Shown here piece after piece: positions 18,348-27,400 of a DNA stretch of 45,536 nt; position 1 is the stretch's first letter, and each line of letters starts with the position of its first letter. The DNA comes from an uncultured Clostridia bacterium (lineage in GTDB: Bacteria > Bacillota > Clostridia > Lachnospirales > CAG-274): assembly GCA_910579745.1 (NCBI GenBank), contig CAJTVH010000021.1:1-45536 (forward strand), in the 5' to 3' direction. A program made the position numbers and the translations under genes. A model generated the notes under the pieces. It ran no database searches. It was not told where the DNA came from and saw only the letters and a list, made by a program, of their open reading frames with translations.

Positions 18348-18395
18348 AGAATACATTTTTTTGTTTAATTTGTAAAGTAACAGTTTTGGTTACTT
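18348..18395 (-). promoter_or_regulatory. Regulated promoter candidate for the transporter operon
   Basis: A perfect 7-bp inverted repeat, AAGTAAC-7 nt-GTTACTT (18375-18395), abuts a minus-strand TTTACA (18371-18376) and a TATTCT 17 bases later (18348-18353). The placement suits an activator or repressor site. A second candidate is an extended -10 TGGTATAAT at 18518-18526. Confidence 0.45.
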
Positions 18396-18654
18396 AATAA
18401 ATAACATTTGTAAAAACCGCCATACCCCCTATTCAAAGCGGAATATAAGAAAAAATTTTTGATAAAAACATTTTAATGAAAATTACGATTTTGATAAAAA
18501 TTATCGTCTTCCAGTTCATTATACCATAAATTTATGGCAATTAAAAGATTTTTTTTAAAAAATTTTATTAATTTTTCACAATAACAGAAAAATATACTTT
18601 AAAAAACCAAAAAAAATTTATTATTAATTTTAAACAGTCGCTTTTTCATAAATG

Positions 18655-18839
18655 TATAGTCAAACAACTTAAAAATAGTCAAATTATTATAGATGATAAC
18701 ACCATTTATTTATGTAGAGAAAATATAACCATTTTCACAAATATTTTGTCACCGTCATAGGCGCGGCATTCTTTCTCTACGCTTCATGAAAATAATTTTT
18801 GTCTCATCTGTTTTTTCTTTTTTAAGTTGTTTGACTATA
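18655..18839. mobile_element. MITE-like element with perfect 21-bp terminal inverted repeats
   Basis: The termini tatagtcaaacaacttaaaa(a) at 18655-18675 and its exact complement at 18819-18839 enclose non-coding DNA. Smaller inverted repeats inside (18714-18722/18772-18780, and agatga/tcatct) let the whole unit fold on itself. Both ends read TATAG/CTATA, so a TA target duplication is possible. No transposase is present. Confidence 0.75.
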
Positions 18840-18847
18840 AAGAACTG

Positions 18848-18962
18848 GTCAAAGACTATTCGCATAACTCCGCCTTTGCTTTCAATAGGAGCTTGCGCTG
18901 CCAATAAATACAAAAGTAAGTACCCCCACTTAAGAAGCGGGGGACTTCCTCAGTCAGCTAAA
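18848..18962 (+). repeat. Dispersed palindromic repeat, copy C (IS200/IS605 right-end-like)
   Basis: This is the best-preserved copy: TCAAAGACTATTCGCATAA, then CCGCCTTTGCTTTCA, then AAGTAAG and a strong hairpin (18920-18944, ACCCCC against GGGGGA) and ACTTCCTCAGTCAGCTAAAA. The AAGTAAG-ACCCCC...GGGGGACTTC pattern resembles the right end / omega-RNA tail of TnpB-bearing IS200/IS605 elements. No tnpA or tnpB remains. It starts 8 bp after the MITE. Confidence 0.6.
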
Positions 18963-19113
18963 AAATAACTTTCACATTTTATAGGTAAAAACCGCCCTTT
19001 AATCCGCTGAAAAATCAAAAGACAAATCTTTTCCTCCTTGCTTGTCTTACATAATTTATCATCAGCGGGTCTAAAAGTTATTTATCAACGATTCTTAGCT
19101 AATACTTTATTCT
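18963..19113. other. Gap downstream of the hydratase gene
   Basis: A small inverted repeat aagacaa/ttgtctt lies at about 19019-19049, but there is no U-tract and no convincing terminator. Together with the MITE, copy C and the transporter promoter region, this fills the ~890-bp gap between the transporter operon and the hydratase gene. Confidence 0.4.
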
Positions 19114-21399
19114 TTAATGCTTATAAAAATTAATAAGACAACCCGCGAGAATAATTTTTCTTTCGTCATCAGTTAAATCCGCTAGAGTAACCGTAAATTC
19201 TTTAAGAGTATCTTTAACCACATAAGCTTTTATTTCAGATTTTTTGTCTTTAACCGCCTGTACAATATCCGGGATATAAACAAAATCTCCGTTTTCAAAA
19301 GGAATTTCACCATCAAGTATAAAGGGAAGCATTCCCCAGTTAATGAGATTTGAACGATACCTTTTCGTAGCGTATTCCTTAGCGAAATTCGCCCATCCGC
19401 CTAAAACTTTCTGGCAGCTCGCGGCCTGTTCCCTCGCCGAGCCGTCTCCTGGTTTAACGGCGTAAATAGCGCTTCCAATACCTGTTTCTCTAACGCTCAT
19501 ATCGTTAAAGCTATTTTTTATAGTATCAACGGCGTCTTTAAGCTTCTCGTTTGTCTCAAGAGGACAGGCTCCATTTATTCTAGCTTTCTCTGAAAGCTGA
19601 ATTTCTTTGGCCCTGCCAACATAAGCGGGATCCTTTCTTGAAAGTGTAAATTCAGCTAGTCCCAAAGGATTTGAGCGGTAAGAACTTGTCTCGCCCGATG
19701 GAATAAGCTCGTCCGTCGTAGTCACGGGGTCCGTTATAACTGATACAATCTGTAAAATAAGATTTTTAGTGAGACAGCTCATATCTGGCCAATCGGTAAT
19801 ATTGGGACCGAATTTAAGTGATACTGAGCCGTCTTCTTTACCGAAACCGTTATAAACCCTATTTTCATAAATAGATTTATTAAAATAATATTTAGGTTTT
19901 GTAAAGTTTATGTCAATATCGGTAGCTGGAGTTAAAAATCCTTTATTAAGCGCTGTAGCCGCGATAGAACGCGCGTCTGTCAGAGCGACTGACGCGATTT
20001 GTCCGTTACCAGGTTTAGAACCTTCCCTGTTAGGGAAATTTCTTGTTGAATGTCTGATACTCAAACCGTTATTTGAGGGAACATCCCCCGCGCCGAAACA
20101 AGGCCCGCAGAAAGCTGAACGGACAGTGGCGCCCGCCGCCATAAGCTTGGCTATAGAACCATTCTCCACAAGACTCATAAATGTTGGCTGGCTTGATGGA
20201 TACACGCTTAGAGCGAACTCATCCGCTCCTATAGAATGTCCCGAAAGAATATCGGCGGCATCGCTTATATTGTCAAAAGTTCCCCCCGCGCAGCCAGCGA
20301 TAACACCCTGGTCAACATAAAGACGCCCGTCTTTGACTTTTTCTTTTAAATTTAATTTTATATTGGGATTGTCAATTTGTTTTGCCGCTTTTTTCTCAAC
20401 GTCATCAATAATATCCAAAAGATTTTCGTTAAGTTCGTCGATAGTATACGTATTGCTTGGGTGAAAAGGCATCGCTATCATAGGTTTAACTTTGGACATA
20501 TCCACATAAACAATACCGTTATAATAAACCGCTTTCCCTGGGTTAAGCTCTTTAAAATCGGCTCCTCTCCCGTGAGCCTCATAATACTCACAAACTTTGT
20601 TATCCGTTCTCCAAATAGATGAAAGGCACGTCGTCTCCGTAGTCATAACATCTATTCCGTTTCTATACTCAACATCAAGATTTGAAATTCCGTCGCCAAT
20701 AAATTCCATAACCTTGTTTTTTACATATCCATTCTCAAAAACAGCCCCTATAATAGAGAGCGCGATGTCCTGAGGGCCTACGCCCTTTTGAGGTTTTCCT
20801 GTAAGATAAACCCCGATAACATCAGGACGGTTTACGTCATAAGTCTTTCCAAGAAGCTGTTTGGCAAGCTCTCCCCCGCCCTCTCCAATAGCCATGGTAC
20901 CTAAAGCACCGTATCTTGTGTGGCTGTCGGAACCTAAAATCATTTTTCCGCATCCGCTCATCATCTCACGCATATACTGATGAATAACCGCTTGATGAGC
21001 CGGAACATAAATCCCGCCGTATTTTTTACAGGCTGAAAGCCCAAACATATGGTCATCCTCATTAATTGTTCCGCCTACGGCGCAAAGACTGTTGTGACAG
21101 TTTGTAAGCACATAAGGTATCGGAAACTTATCAAGCCCGCTGGCTCTGGCTGTCTGAATAATACCAACATACGTTATGTCATGAGAAGCCATGCAGTCGA
21201 ATTTAATTTTAAGCTCCTCCATATTTCCTGACGTATTGTGTTTTTCAAGAATAGACCACGCTATAGTATTTTTTATGGCGTCGTCCTTTGAAATATCCGA
21301 AAATCCGGCTTTAGACAACTTAGCGGAAGCGTCGTTGTCATCCGGTATAATTTCATTGCCGTTAATAACGTAAGCACCCGTTTTTAACAATTCTACCAT
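19114..21399 (-). CDS. Aconitase-superfamily hydratase, YbhJ-like
   Basis: The 761-residue protein has aconitase-type domains in order. The [4Fe-4S] ligands are recognisable in GVIAGCAGGTF (Cys370) and FCGPCFGAG (Cys431, Cys434). Other family segments are ILGSDSHTRYGALGTMAIGEGG and SIRHSTRNFPNREGS. The swivel domain is C-terminal (RYRSNLINWGMLPF). Length and sequence suit the YbhJ-like 'hydratase' group better than AcnA, AcnB or the ~640-residue mitochondrial-type enzyme, so citrate/isocitrate specificity is not assured. No citrate synthase or isocitrate dehydrogenase gene is adjacent. It is monocistronic with its own promoter (21520-21548). Confidence 0.8.
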   Translation of the reverse strand: MVELLKTGAYVINGNEIIPDDNDASAKLSKAGFSDISKDDAIKNTIAWSILEKHNTSGNMEELKIKFDCMASHDITYVGIIQTARASGLDKFPIPYVLTNCHNSLCAVGGTINEDDHMFGLSACKKYGGIYVPAHQAVIHQYMREMMSGCGKMILGSDSHTRYGALGTMAIGEGGGELAKQLLGKTYDVNRPDVIGVYLTGKPQKGVGPQDIALSIIGAVFENGYVKNKVMEFIGDGISNLDVEYRNGIDVMTTETTCLSSIWRTDNKVCEYYEAHGRGADFKELNPGKAVYYNGIVYVDMSKVKPMIAMPFHPSNTYTIDELNENLLDIIDDVEKKAAKQIDNPNIKLNLKEKVKDGRLYVDQGVIAGCAGGTFDNISDAADILSGHSIGADEFALSVYPSSQPTFMSLVENGSIAKLMAAGATVRSAFCGPCFGAGDVPSNNGLSIRHSTRNFPNREGSKPGNGQIASVALTDARSIAATALNKGFLTPATDIDINFTKPKYYFNKSIYENRVYNGFGKEDGSVSLKFGPNITDWPDMSCLTKNLILQIVSVITDPVTTTDELIPSGETSSYRSNPLGLAEFTLSRKDPAYVGRAKEIQLSEKARINGACPLETNEKLKDAVDTIKNSFNDMSVRETGIGSAIYAVKPGDGSAREQAASCQKVLGGWANFAKEYATKRYRSNLINWGMLPFILDGEIPFENGDFVYIPDIVQAVKDKKSEIKAYVVKDTLKEFTVTLADLTDDERKIILAGCLINFYKH

Positions 21400-21519
21400 T
21401 TATAAATTCCTCCATTCGTAAAATAATATATAAGTGTAAAATAGCTTATGGATATGGACTTTGCTCCATATTAAAATCAGAAAGTTTAATTTAAATACTT
21501 ATATATTGCGTTGCCTTTT

Positions 21520-21548
21520 ATTATATCACAAACTTACTAAGTTTTCAA
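21520..21548 (-). promoter_or_regulatory. Sigma-A-type promoter of the hydratase gene
   Basis: Minus strand: TTGAAA (21543-21548), 17-bp spacer, TATAAT (21520-21525). It would give a leader of about 110 nt. Confidence 0.75.
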
Positions 21549-21662
21549 CAAAATAAACGTTCTATTTTCTAATAGCCGGCGATTATGTTAAACACCGCTT
21601 AGTATTTACTGTCCCCTAATAAAAATATAATATTAAAAGTACGGTTAATATACACGTAAAAA

Positions 21663-21690
21663 TACCCTACACGTTTTACCGCGTAGGGTA
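21663..21690 (-). terminator. Terminator of rpsU-yqeY
   Basis: Hairpin taccctacacg (21663-21673) against cgcgtagggta (21680-21690), one G-U pair. On the minus strand it is followed by TTTTTACG. It is about 160 bp past the yqeY stop and ends that operon before the hydratase promoter. Confidence 0.8.
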
Positions 21691-21848
21691 GGAAAATTGT
21701 AAGAAAAATATTTCCGACAAATAAAATTTACAGAAATAACACTTACTATAAGCGAATCCCTGAAAAACAAAATTAAAAAAACAAAATATATTTAAAAATT
21801 TTAATCCTATGTTTTTCTATTTAAAGATTCTATAATAAAATCAAAAAA

Positions 21849-22298
21849 TTATTTACCTGAAAGTACTTGTTTTACAATATCGCTTACGGTCTTTCCGTCG
21901 GCACGTCCCTTGACCTTTGGCGAAACCAAAGACATAACTTTGCCCATATCCCTCATAGAGGAAGCGTTGACCTCAGCGACAGCGCCTGTTACGATAACTT
22001 TAACTTCTTCAATAGTCAACTGTGCGGGAAGGTAAGATTTCAAAATACCAACTTTTTTATTAAGCTCGTCAATTAAATCCTGTCTGCCACTTTTTTCATA
22101 ATCAGGAAGCACATCGCCGCATTTTTTAAGTTCTTTCGCGACAACCTCAATAACACCGTCATCATCAAGTTCAATCTTTTTATCTTTTTCGATTTGAAGA
22201 ATGCCTGCCCGAACCATCTGAATGGTATCCTTAAGGATAGTATCCTTTTGTTTCATAGCCTCCTTCAAATCAGCCAAAAGCTGTTCTTTCAATGACAT
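21849..22298 (-). CDS. yqeY: GatB/YqeY domain protein
   Basis: A 149-residue helical protein of the GatB/YqeY family, which shares the tail domain of the GatB amidotransferase subunit. A role in tRNA-dependent amidation is suspected but not established. Visible pattern: MSLKEQLLADLKEAMKQKD at the N terminus and the end MGKVMSLVSPKVKGRADGK. The start at 22298 fits the MSL start of homologues and a GAGGG ten bases upstream; TTG (22307) and ATG (22304) codons just before it sit too close to that site. It lies 23 bp after rpsU, the common Firmicute arrangement. Confidence 0.9.
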   Translation of the reverse strand: MSLKEQLLADLKEAMKQKDTILKDTIQMVRAGILQIEKDKKIELDDDGVIEVVAKELKKCGDVLPDYEKSGRQDLIDELNKKVGILKSYLPAQLTIEEVKVIVTGAVAEVNASSMRDMGKVMSLVSPKVKGRADGKTVSDIVKQVLSGK

Positions 22299-22321
22299 AA
22301 ACATCAATCCCTCTTTTTAAA

Positions 22322-22498
22322 TTAGTTAAATTTACGTTTTCTGGCAGCCTCAGATTTTTTCTTACGCTTAACGCTTGGTTTGTCGTAATGCTCTCTTTTG
22401 CGAACTTCGCCCATAATGCCGGCTTTGGCACAGCTTCTTTTAAAGCGGCGAAGAGCGCTGTCTAAAGATTCATTCTCTTTTACTTTTACCTCTGACAT
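22322..22498 (-). CDS. rpsU: Ribosomal protein S21
   Basis: A small basic protein of the 30S subunit, 58 residues. The translated frame reads MSEVKVKENESLDSALRRFK then RSCAKAGIMGEVRKREHYDK, and ends in a Lys/Arg-rich tail (KRKKKSEAARKRKFN), which is diagnostic of S21. It was found by reading the minus strand between yqeY and glgB. The ribosome site AGGGAGGGG is very strong, as expected of a ribosomal protein gene. A near-consensus promoter lies at 22563-22591. It is cotranscribed with yqeY. Confidence 0.96.
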   Translation of the reverse strand: MSEVKVKENESLDSALRRFKRSCAKAGIMGEVRKREHYDKPSVKRKKKSEAARKRKFN

Positions 22499-22562
22499 AA
22501 ATTTCCCCTCCCTCCGGTTACTGTTTAACTATTTAGAAAACCTTTTTTGCAGGCACTACAAA

Positions 22563-22591
22563 ATTATACACAAAATTTTCGGGTTCGTCAA
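22563..22591 (-). promoter_or_regulatory. Sigma-A-type promoter of rpsU-yqeY
   Basis: Minus strand TTGACG (22586-22591), 17-bp spacer, TATAAT (22563-22568). It sits about 65 bp upstream of the rpsU start. Confidence 0.8.
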
Positions 22592-22619
22592 CTGTAAAAG
22601 GCAATTTTTATAAAATTTT

Positions 22620-24833
22620 TTAAGAAATTTTTATAATCGTTACAGCGAGAGGAGGTAAATCAAGCCAAATACTGTCTTCTCTTCCGTTATACTCAATCTT
22701 CTCGGAATACATAGGTTCCGGGTTAACTATTCCGCTTCCGCCGTATTTTGGGCTGTCGGAATTAAATATCTCAATGTATTTTCCCTCAAAAGGAACACCT
22801 ATTCTAAAACCCATTCTGGGCTCAGGTGTAAAATTGCATATAAAAATTAAAGTATCCTCCTTATTGTCGCTTTTTCTTATAAAAGAGTAAATGCTTCTCA
22901 AATTATCATTACAGTCAATCCACTCAAACCCGCTTCCGTCAAAATCGTGAGTCCATAAAGCTCTCTCGTCAAGATATAAATGATTAAAATCCTTAACATA
23001 CTCATGAATGCCTCTGTGAGTATCATAATCAAGTAAAAACCAATCCAAAGGACGTTTCTCGTTCCACTCAATAAACTGACCGAACTCTCCTCCCATAAAT
23101 AAAAGCTTTTTACCAGGATGTCCAAACATAAAACCGTAGGCTACCCTTAAATTAGCGAATTTTTGCCATAAATCCCCCGGCATTTTATCAAGCATAGATT
23201 TTTTGCCGTGAACAACCTCATCATGAGAAAGCACAAGGATAAAATTCTCGCTATAAGCATAAACCATACCAAATGTAAGATTATTATGATGATATTTCTT
23301 ATAAATAGAATCTTTTTCAACATACTCAAGAAAATCATTCATCCAGCCCATATTCCATTTCAGTTTAAATCCAAGACCGCCGTCCTCGGCTCTTCTCGTA
23401 ATATTGGCCCACGACGTGGATTCCTCCGCGATCATTAAAGCTCCCGGATGTTTGTGGTCTATAACCGAATTCATGTGCTTAATAAACTCAACAGCCTCAA
23501 GGTTGTGATTTCCCCCATATTGGTTTGGAATCCACTCGCCGTCGTTTTTAGCGTAATTAAGATAAAGCATCGAGGCAACGGCATCTACCCTTAAACCGTC
23601 GATATGATATTTCTCAAGCCAGAATAACGCGTTCGCTATAAGAAAATTTTTAACCTCATTTCTGCCGTAATTAAAAATCAATGTTCCCCATTCTGGATGT
23701 TCTCCTTGTTTAGGGTCTTGATGCTCGTATAAGGCTGTGCCGTCAAATTTGGCGAGTCCGTGCGCGTCTTTCGGAAAATGCGCAGGCACCCAGTCTAAAA
23801 TAACACCTATTCCATTTTCATGGCATTTGTCAACAAAGCGCATAAACTCATCAGGATTTCCATATCTGCTTGTCGGAGCGTAATATCCCGTAACCTGATA
23901 CCCCCATGAGCCGTCAAAAGGATGTTCCTCAACAGGAAGCATTTCTATATGAGTATAACCCATTTCCTTAACATAAGGAATAAGAGTGTCAGCAAGCTCA
24001 GAATAGCTCAAAAATCTGTTTTCCTCTTCCTCAACTCTTTTCCATGAGCCGAGGTGAACCTCATATATATTCATCGGAACATTAAGATTACAGCCCTCGT
24101 CTCGTTTTTTAATCCACTCAGAGTCATTCCATTTATAATTGTTAATATCAAAAACAAGCGAGGTTGTACTTGGCCTTAACTCAGCGAAATTTCCATAAGG
24201 GTCTGATTTTTGGAACAAAGCGCCCGTAACGGATTTTATCTCAAATTTATACTTATCTAAATTTTTAAGCCCCGGAATAAAAATTTCCCAAATTCCGGAC
24301 CCTGCGATAATACGCATAGGATTTCTTCTGCCGTCCCACGCGTTAAACTCACCTATAACGCTGACACGTTTGGCGTTCGGTGCCCAAACGGCGAAAGAAA
24401 CGCCTGAAACGCCGTCAACTGTTTTAACATGAGCGCCAAGCTTGTCAAAAATCTCATAATGCGTTCCTTGATTAAATAAATATATATCCATCTCTGATAT
24501 AGTCGGCTCGAAAGAATACGCGTCATAAGTATCCCACTCATTATCCCCGTATCCCTCAATATGGAACATATACCTAAACCACTTTTGCCTGTCCTTGATA
24601 ACACACTCAAAAAATCCATCCTGATGAATTTTACTCATAGGGTATTTGGAGTCGCTTTTCGGGTCGATTACGGTAATTTTTTCCGCCTGCGGAATAAAAG
24701 CCCTGACAACAAGGCAGTCTTTACCGCCTACTACAATTTCGTGCATACCTAAAATGTGATGGGGATCGCCGTGCTGTGCCTCAATAATTTGATTAAGTTC
24801 TATTAACTCTGCTGTACTTATCAATAAACCCAC
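22620..24833 (-). CDS. glgB: 1,4-alpha-glucan branching enzyme
   Basis: Introduces alpha-1,6 branches into glycogen. The 737-residue protein has an N-terminal branching-enzyme domain (HHILGMHE), a CBM48 module (VSFAVWAPNAKRVSVIGEFN, residues 145-164), and a GH13 barrel with the catalytic triad Asp417 (GLRVDAV), Glu470 (IAEEST) and Asp538 (SHDEVVHG), then the C-terminal beta domain. The listed start is GTG at 24833 with GAAAGGA almost touching it; TTG three codons later is better spaced and may be the real start. No other glycogen genes adjoin it, so it appears monocistronic. Confidence 0.95.
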   Translation of the reverse strand: MGLLISTAELIELNQIIEAQHGDPHHILGMHEIVVGGKDCLVVRAFIPQAEKITVIDPKSDSKYPMSKIHQDGFFECVIKDRQKWFRYMFHIEGYGDNEWDTYDAYSFEPTISEMDIYLFNQGTHYEIFDKLGAHVKTVDGVSGVSFAVWAPNAKRVSVIGEFNAWDGRRNPMRIIAGSGIWEIFIPGLKNLDKYKFEIKSVTGALFQKSDPYGNFAELRPSTTSLVFDINNYKWNDSEWIKKRDEGCNLNVPMNIYEVHLGSWKRVEEEENRFLSYSELADTLIPYVKEMGYTHIEMLPVEEHPFDGSWGYQVTGYYAPTSRYGNPDEFMRFVDKCHENGIGVILDWVPAHFPKDAHGLAKFDGTALYEHQDPKQGEHPEWGTLIFNYGRNEVKNFLIANALFWLEKYHIDGLRVDAVASMLYLNYAKNDGEWIPNQYGGNHNLEAVEFIKHMNSVIDHKHPGALMIAEESTSWANITRRAEDGGLGFKLKWNMGWMNDFLEYVEKDSIYKKYHHNNLTFGMVYAYSENFILVLSHDEVVHGKKSMLDKMPGDLWQKFANLRVAYGFMFGHPGKKLLFMGGEFGQFIEWNEKRPLDWFLLDYDTHRGIHEYVKDFNHLYLDERALWTHDFDGSGFEWIDCNDNLRSIYSFIRKSDNKEDTLIFICNFTPEPRMGFRIGVPFEGKYIEIFNSDSPKYGGSGIVNPEPMYSEKIEYNGREDSIWLDLPPLAVTIIKIS

Positions 24834-25368
24834 TTCCTTTCAGAATTTTTTTCCGATAGTTGCCGTATACCAATCTCAAATTAAAATTTAATACCCTTAT
24901 TTAAATTAAGCGTTTTAACGCCCTATTAAATATTTTTTAATTTTTTATTATTTTTATAATATAAATTTTGTTTAAATTGAAATCAGTATTTAAGGAATTA
25001 TTGATTAATTATTTGGTAGACTCGCTCGAAAACTTTAAAACTGACTAATAAGGATTTATTTTGTCATTAAATGTCAATTTTCACCGTAATATCCGGTAAT
25101 CGTTCAAAAAATTAAACAAAGCGTAAAGGCAATAAACGTATTTACACACTTTTTAAAGATTCCCAAGGAGATCAACAACAGTTTTAAGTAAAATTTTTTA
25201 TAATACTATAAAACCCTTTATAAATGTTTTAATCATATACCTCAAACATTTAAAAACTTTATTCCAAAACCGCCTCAATAAATTAATCAGTATTTCCTTA
25301 TATGGAAATATCTTTTACTTTATTATACATCAAACAAATTTGATTTTCAACAAAAAAGAAACATACCT
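24834..25368. other. Divergent AT-rich gap between glgB and pepF
   Basis: About 530 bp with no open frame bearing a ribosome site and no strong hairpin. It should hold the glgB promoter, but no near-consensus pair was found on the minus strand. Confidence 0.4.
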
Positions 25369-25397
25369 TTTACAAATATGCTCAAAAGTATTATAAT
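25369..25397 (+). promoter_or_regulatory. Sigma-A-type promoter of pepF
   Basis: TTTACA (25369-25374), 17-bp spacer, TATAAT (25392-25397). It predicts a leader of about 155 nt to the pepF start. Confidence 0.75.
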
Positions 25398-25560
25398 ATT
25401 ACTGTAAAAGTATAAAAATAATATTATGACGTTTTTAAAAATTTAACGAAACCCTTTAATCCAAAGAAACAAAATTGAACAATTGAATTTAAGATTATTG
25501 AAAATAATAATAACGGTAAAAATATAAACTTTTCCGCGATTTAAAACAGGAGGCTTAAAG

Positions 25561-27324
25561 ATGAGTTTAATATGGGATTTAACACCTATTTATAAAAGTA
25601 CCGACAGCGATGAATATAAGAAAGATAAAGAAAATTACTTAAAAAAAATTGAAAACTTAAACTTGTGGGCTAAAAAAAACTTTTCCGGTTCTAAAAATAA
25701 AATAGAAAAACTTGAATATTATATAACCGAAAAAAATGAGCTCTCTAAATACAATAAATTGTCCTTATATTTAAATCTTCTTTCAAGTACAGATACATCA
25801 AATGAGAAAATAATAAAAGAAATTGATGAAATTGAGAATATCGAGATAAAAATGACCTCTCATGAAGTTAATTTCACTCACTTCTTAAAAGAAATTGAAA
25901 ACATTGAAGAAACGATAAACGCTTCCGAAATATTAAAGCAATTCGCTTTTTATATACAAGAAGTGAAAAAATACAGCGATTATATACTCTCACCGTCAGA
26001 AGAAAATATAATCTCATTAATGAGAAAAACTAGCTCCTCTCTTTTTGAGAAACAATGGGAACAGCTTTCCTCAAATCTTCTCGTGGATATTGAAAAAGAC
26101 GGAAAACAGCAAAAACTTCCTTTGTCGGTAATAAGAAATTACGCTTACGACTCCGATTCCTCATTAAGAAAAAAAGCTTATGAGAGCGAATTAAAAGCTT
26201 ATGAGAAAATTGAGACTTCCGCCGCCTTTTCACTAAACGGGATAAAAGGAGAGGTAATCGCCATTTCAAAAATACGGGGTTTCGGCTCCCCTCTTGAGAT
26301 GACTCTAGAGGCCTCAAGAATAGATAAAAAAATACTTGATACAATGTTTTCGGCTATAAAAGAGAATATCCCCGAAATACAAAAATACTTTCTAAAAAAG
26401 GCGGAAATATTAAATCATAAAAACGGATTGCCGTTTTACGATTTATTTGCCCCTATAGATAAAGAAGACATAAAATTCACATATGATGACGCGAAAAACT
26501 TTGTAATAAAAAATTTTACAAACTTCAGTAAAAAGTTAGGAGATTTCGCTGAAAAAGCGTTTGATAAAAACTGGATAGACGTTCTCCCGAAAAAAGGCAA
26601 AGTGGGCGGGGCATTTTGCGAGGGTATCCATTCCATAAAAGAAAGCCGTATTTTAACAAATTTTACCGGCTCGTTAAACGACGCCGTAACTCTTGCCCAT
26701 GAGTTAGGACACGCTTATCACGATTCCTGTCTTTATGACGAAAAAGAGTTAAACTGTGAGTACCCGATGCCCATAGCTGAGACAGCATCAACTTTTTGCG
26801 AAACCCTGATTTTAAACTCAGCTCTGAAAACAGCCTCAAACAGAGAGAAAAAAATAATTCTTGAAAATGACTTATCAGGAATAGCCCAAACAATAATAGA
26901 TATATACAGCCGATTTCTTTTTGAGGACGAGGTTTTTAAAAGACGTGAAAAAGGATTCGTCTCTGTAAGTGAATTGAAAGAAATAATGACAAACTCACAA
27001 AAAGAAGCGTATGGAAAAGGACTTGACGAAAAATATCTTCACCCTTATATGTGGATATGCAAACCTCACTATTACGACTCTGATTTTAATTATTATAACT
27101 TTCCCTACGCTTTCGGTCTTCTTCTCTCAAAAGGACTATACTCAAAATATTTAAAAGATAAAAAAGCGTTTGTTGAGTTGTATGATAAAATGCTTTCTGT
27201 CACAGGAAAAAATAATATATCCGATTGTGTAAAACTGTGCGGAATTGATTTATATGATATAAACTTCTGGCGTTCCGGTCTAAAAATAATAAATGAGGAA
27301 ATTGAAAGCTTTATAAACCTTTAA
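25561..27324 (+). CDS. pepF: Oligoendopeptidase F, M3 family
   Basis: Cytoplasmic zinc metallopeptidase that cleaves oligopeptides. The 587-residue protein carries the M3 signature LAHELGHAYHD with zinc ligands His380 and His384 and catalytic Glu381, and a downstream EYPMPIAETASTFCE that supplies the third ligand Glu. The N-terminal helical part (MSLIWDLTPIYKS) is typical of PepF-like proteins. ATG is preceded by ACAGGAGG. It is one of only two plus-strand genes here, with its own promoter and a shared convergent terminator, so it is a single-gene unit. Confidence 0.95.
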   Translation: MSLIWDLTPIYKSTDSDEYKKDKENYLKKIENLNLWAKKNFSGSKNKIEKLEYYITEKNELSKYNKLSLYLNLLSSTDTSNEKIIKEIDEIENIEIKMTSHEVNFTHFLKEIENIEETINASEILKQFAFYIQEVKKYSDYILSPSEENIISLMRKTSSSLFEKQWEQLSSNLLVDIEKDGKQQKLPLSVIRNYAYDSDSSLRKKAYESELKAYEKIETSAAFSLNGIKGEVIAISKIRGFGSPLEMTLEASRIDKKILDTMFSAIKENIPEIQKYFLKKAEILNHKNGLPFYDLFAPIDKEDIKFTYDDAKNFVIKNFTNFSKKLGDFAEKAFDKNWIDVLPKKGKVGGAFCEGIHSIKESRILTNFTGSLNDAVTLAHELGHAYHDSCLYDEKELNCEYPMPIAETASTFCETLILNSALKTASNREKKIILENDLSGIAQTIIDIYSRFLFEDEVFKRREKGFVSVSELKEIMTNSQKEAYGKGLDEKYLHPYMWICKPHYYDSDFNYYNFPYAFGLLLSKGLYSKYLKDKKAFVELYDKMLSVTGKNNISDCVKLCGIDLYDINFWRSGLKIINEEIESFINL

Positions 27325-27349
27325 AATCTAAAATTACACCTCGACAGCA

Positions 27350-27392
27350 TATTAAGACACCTTAAAAAGTTTATTTTTCAGGTGTCTTAATA
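27350..27392. terminator. Convergent terminator between pepF and the XRE gene
   Basis: A perfect 13-bp inverted repeat, tattaagacacct (27350-27362) against its complement (27380-27392), lies 25 bp past pepF and just past the XRE stop. T-runs are modest on both sides, so bidirectional use is inferred from position. Confidence 0.6.
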
Positions 27393-27400
27393 TTAGCACT

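Noticed and set aside
18786..18968. Plus-strand 60-residue open frame ending KYPHLRSGGLPQSAKK
   Set aside because: It runs through the MITE terminus and the repeat hairpin and has no ribosome site; it is repeat sequence read as protein.
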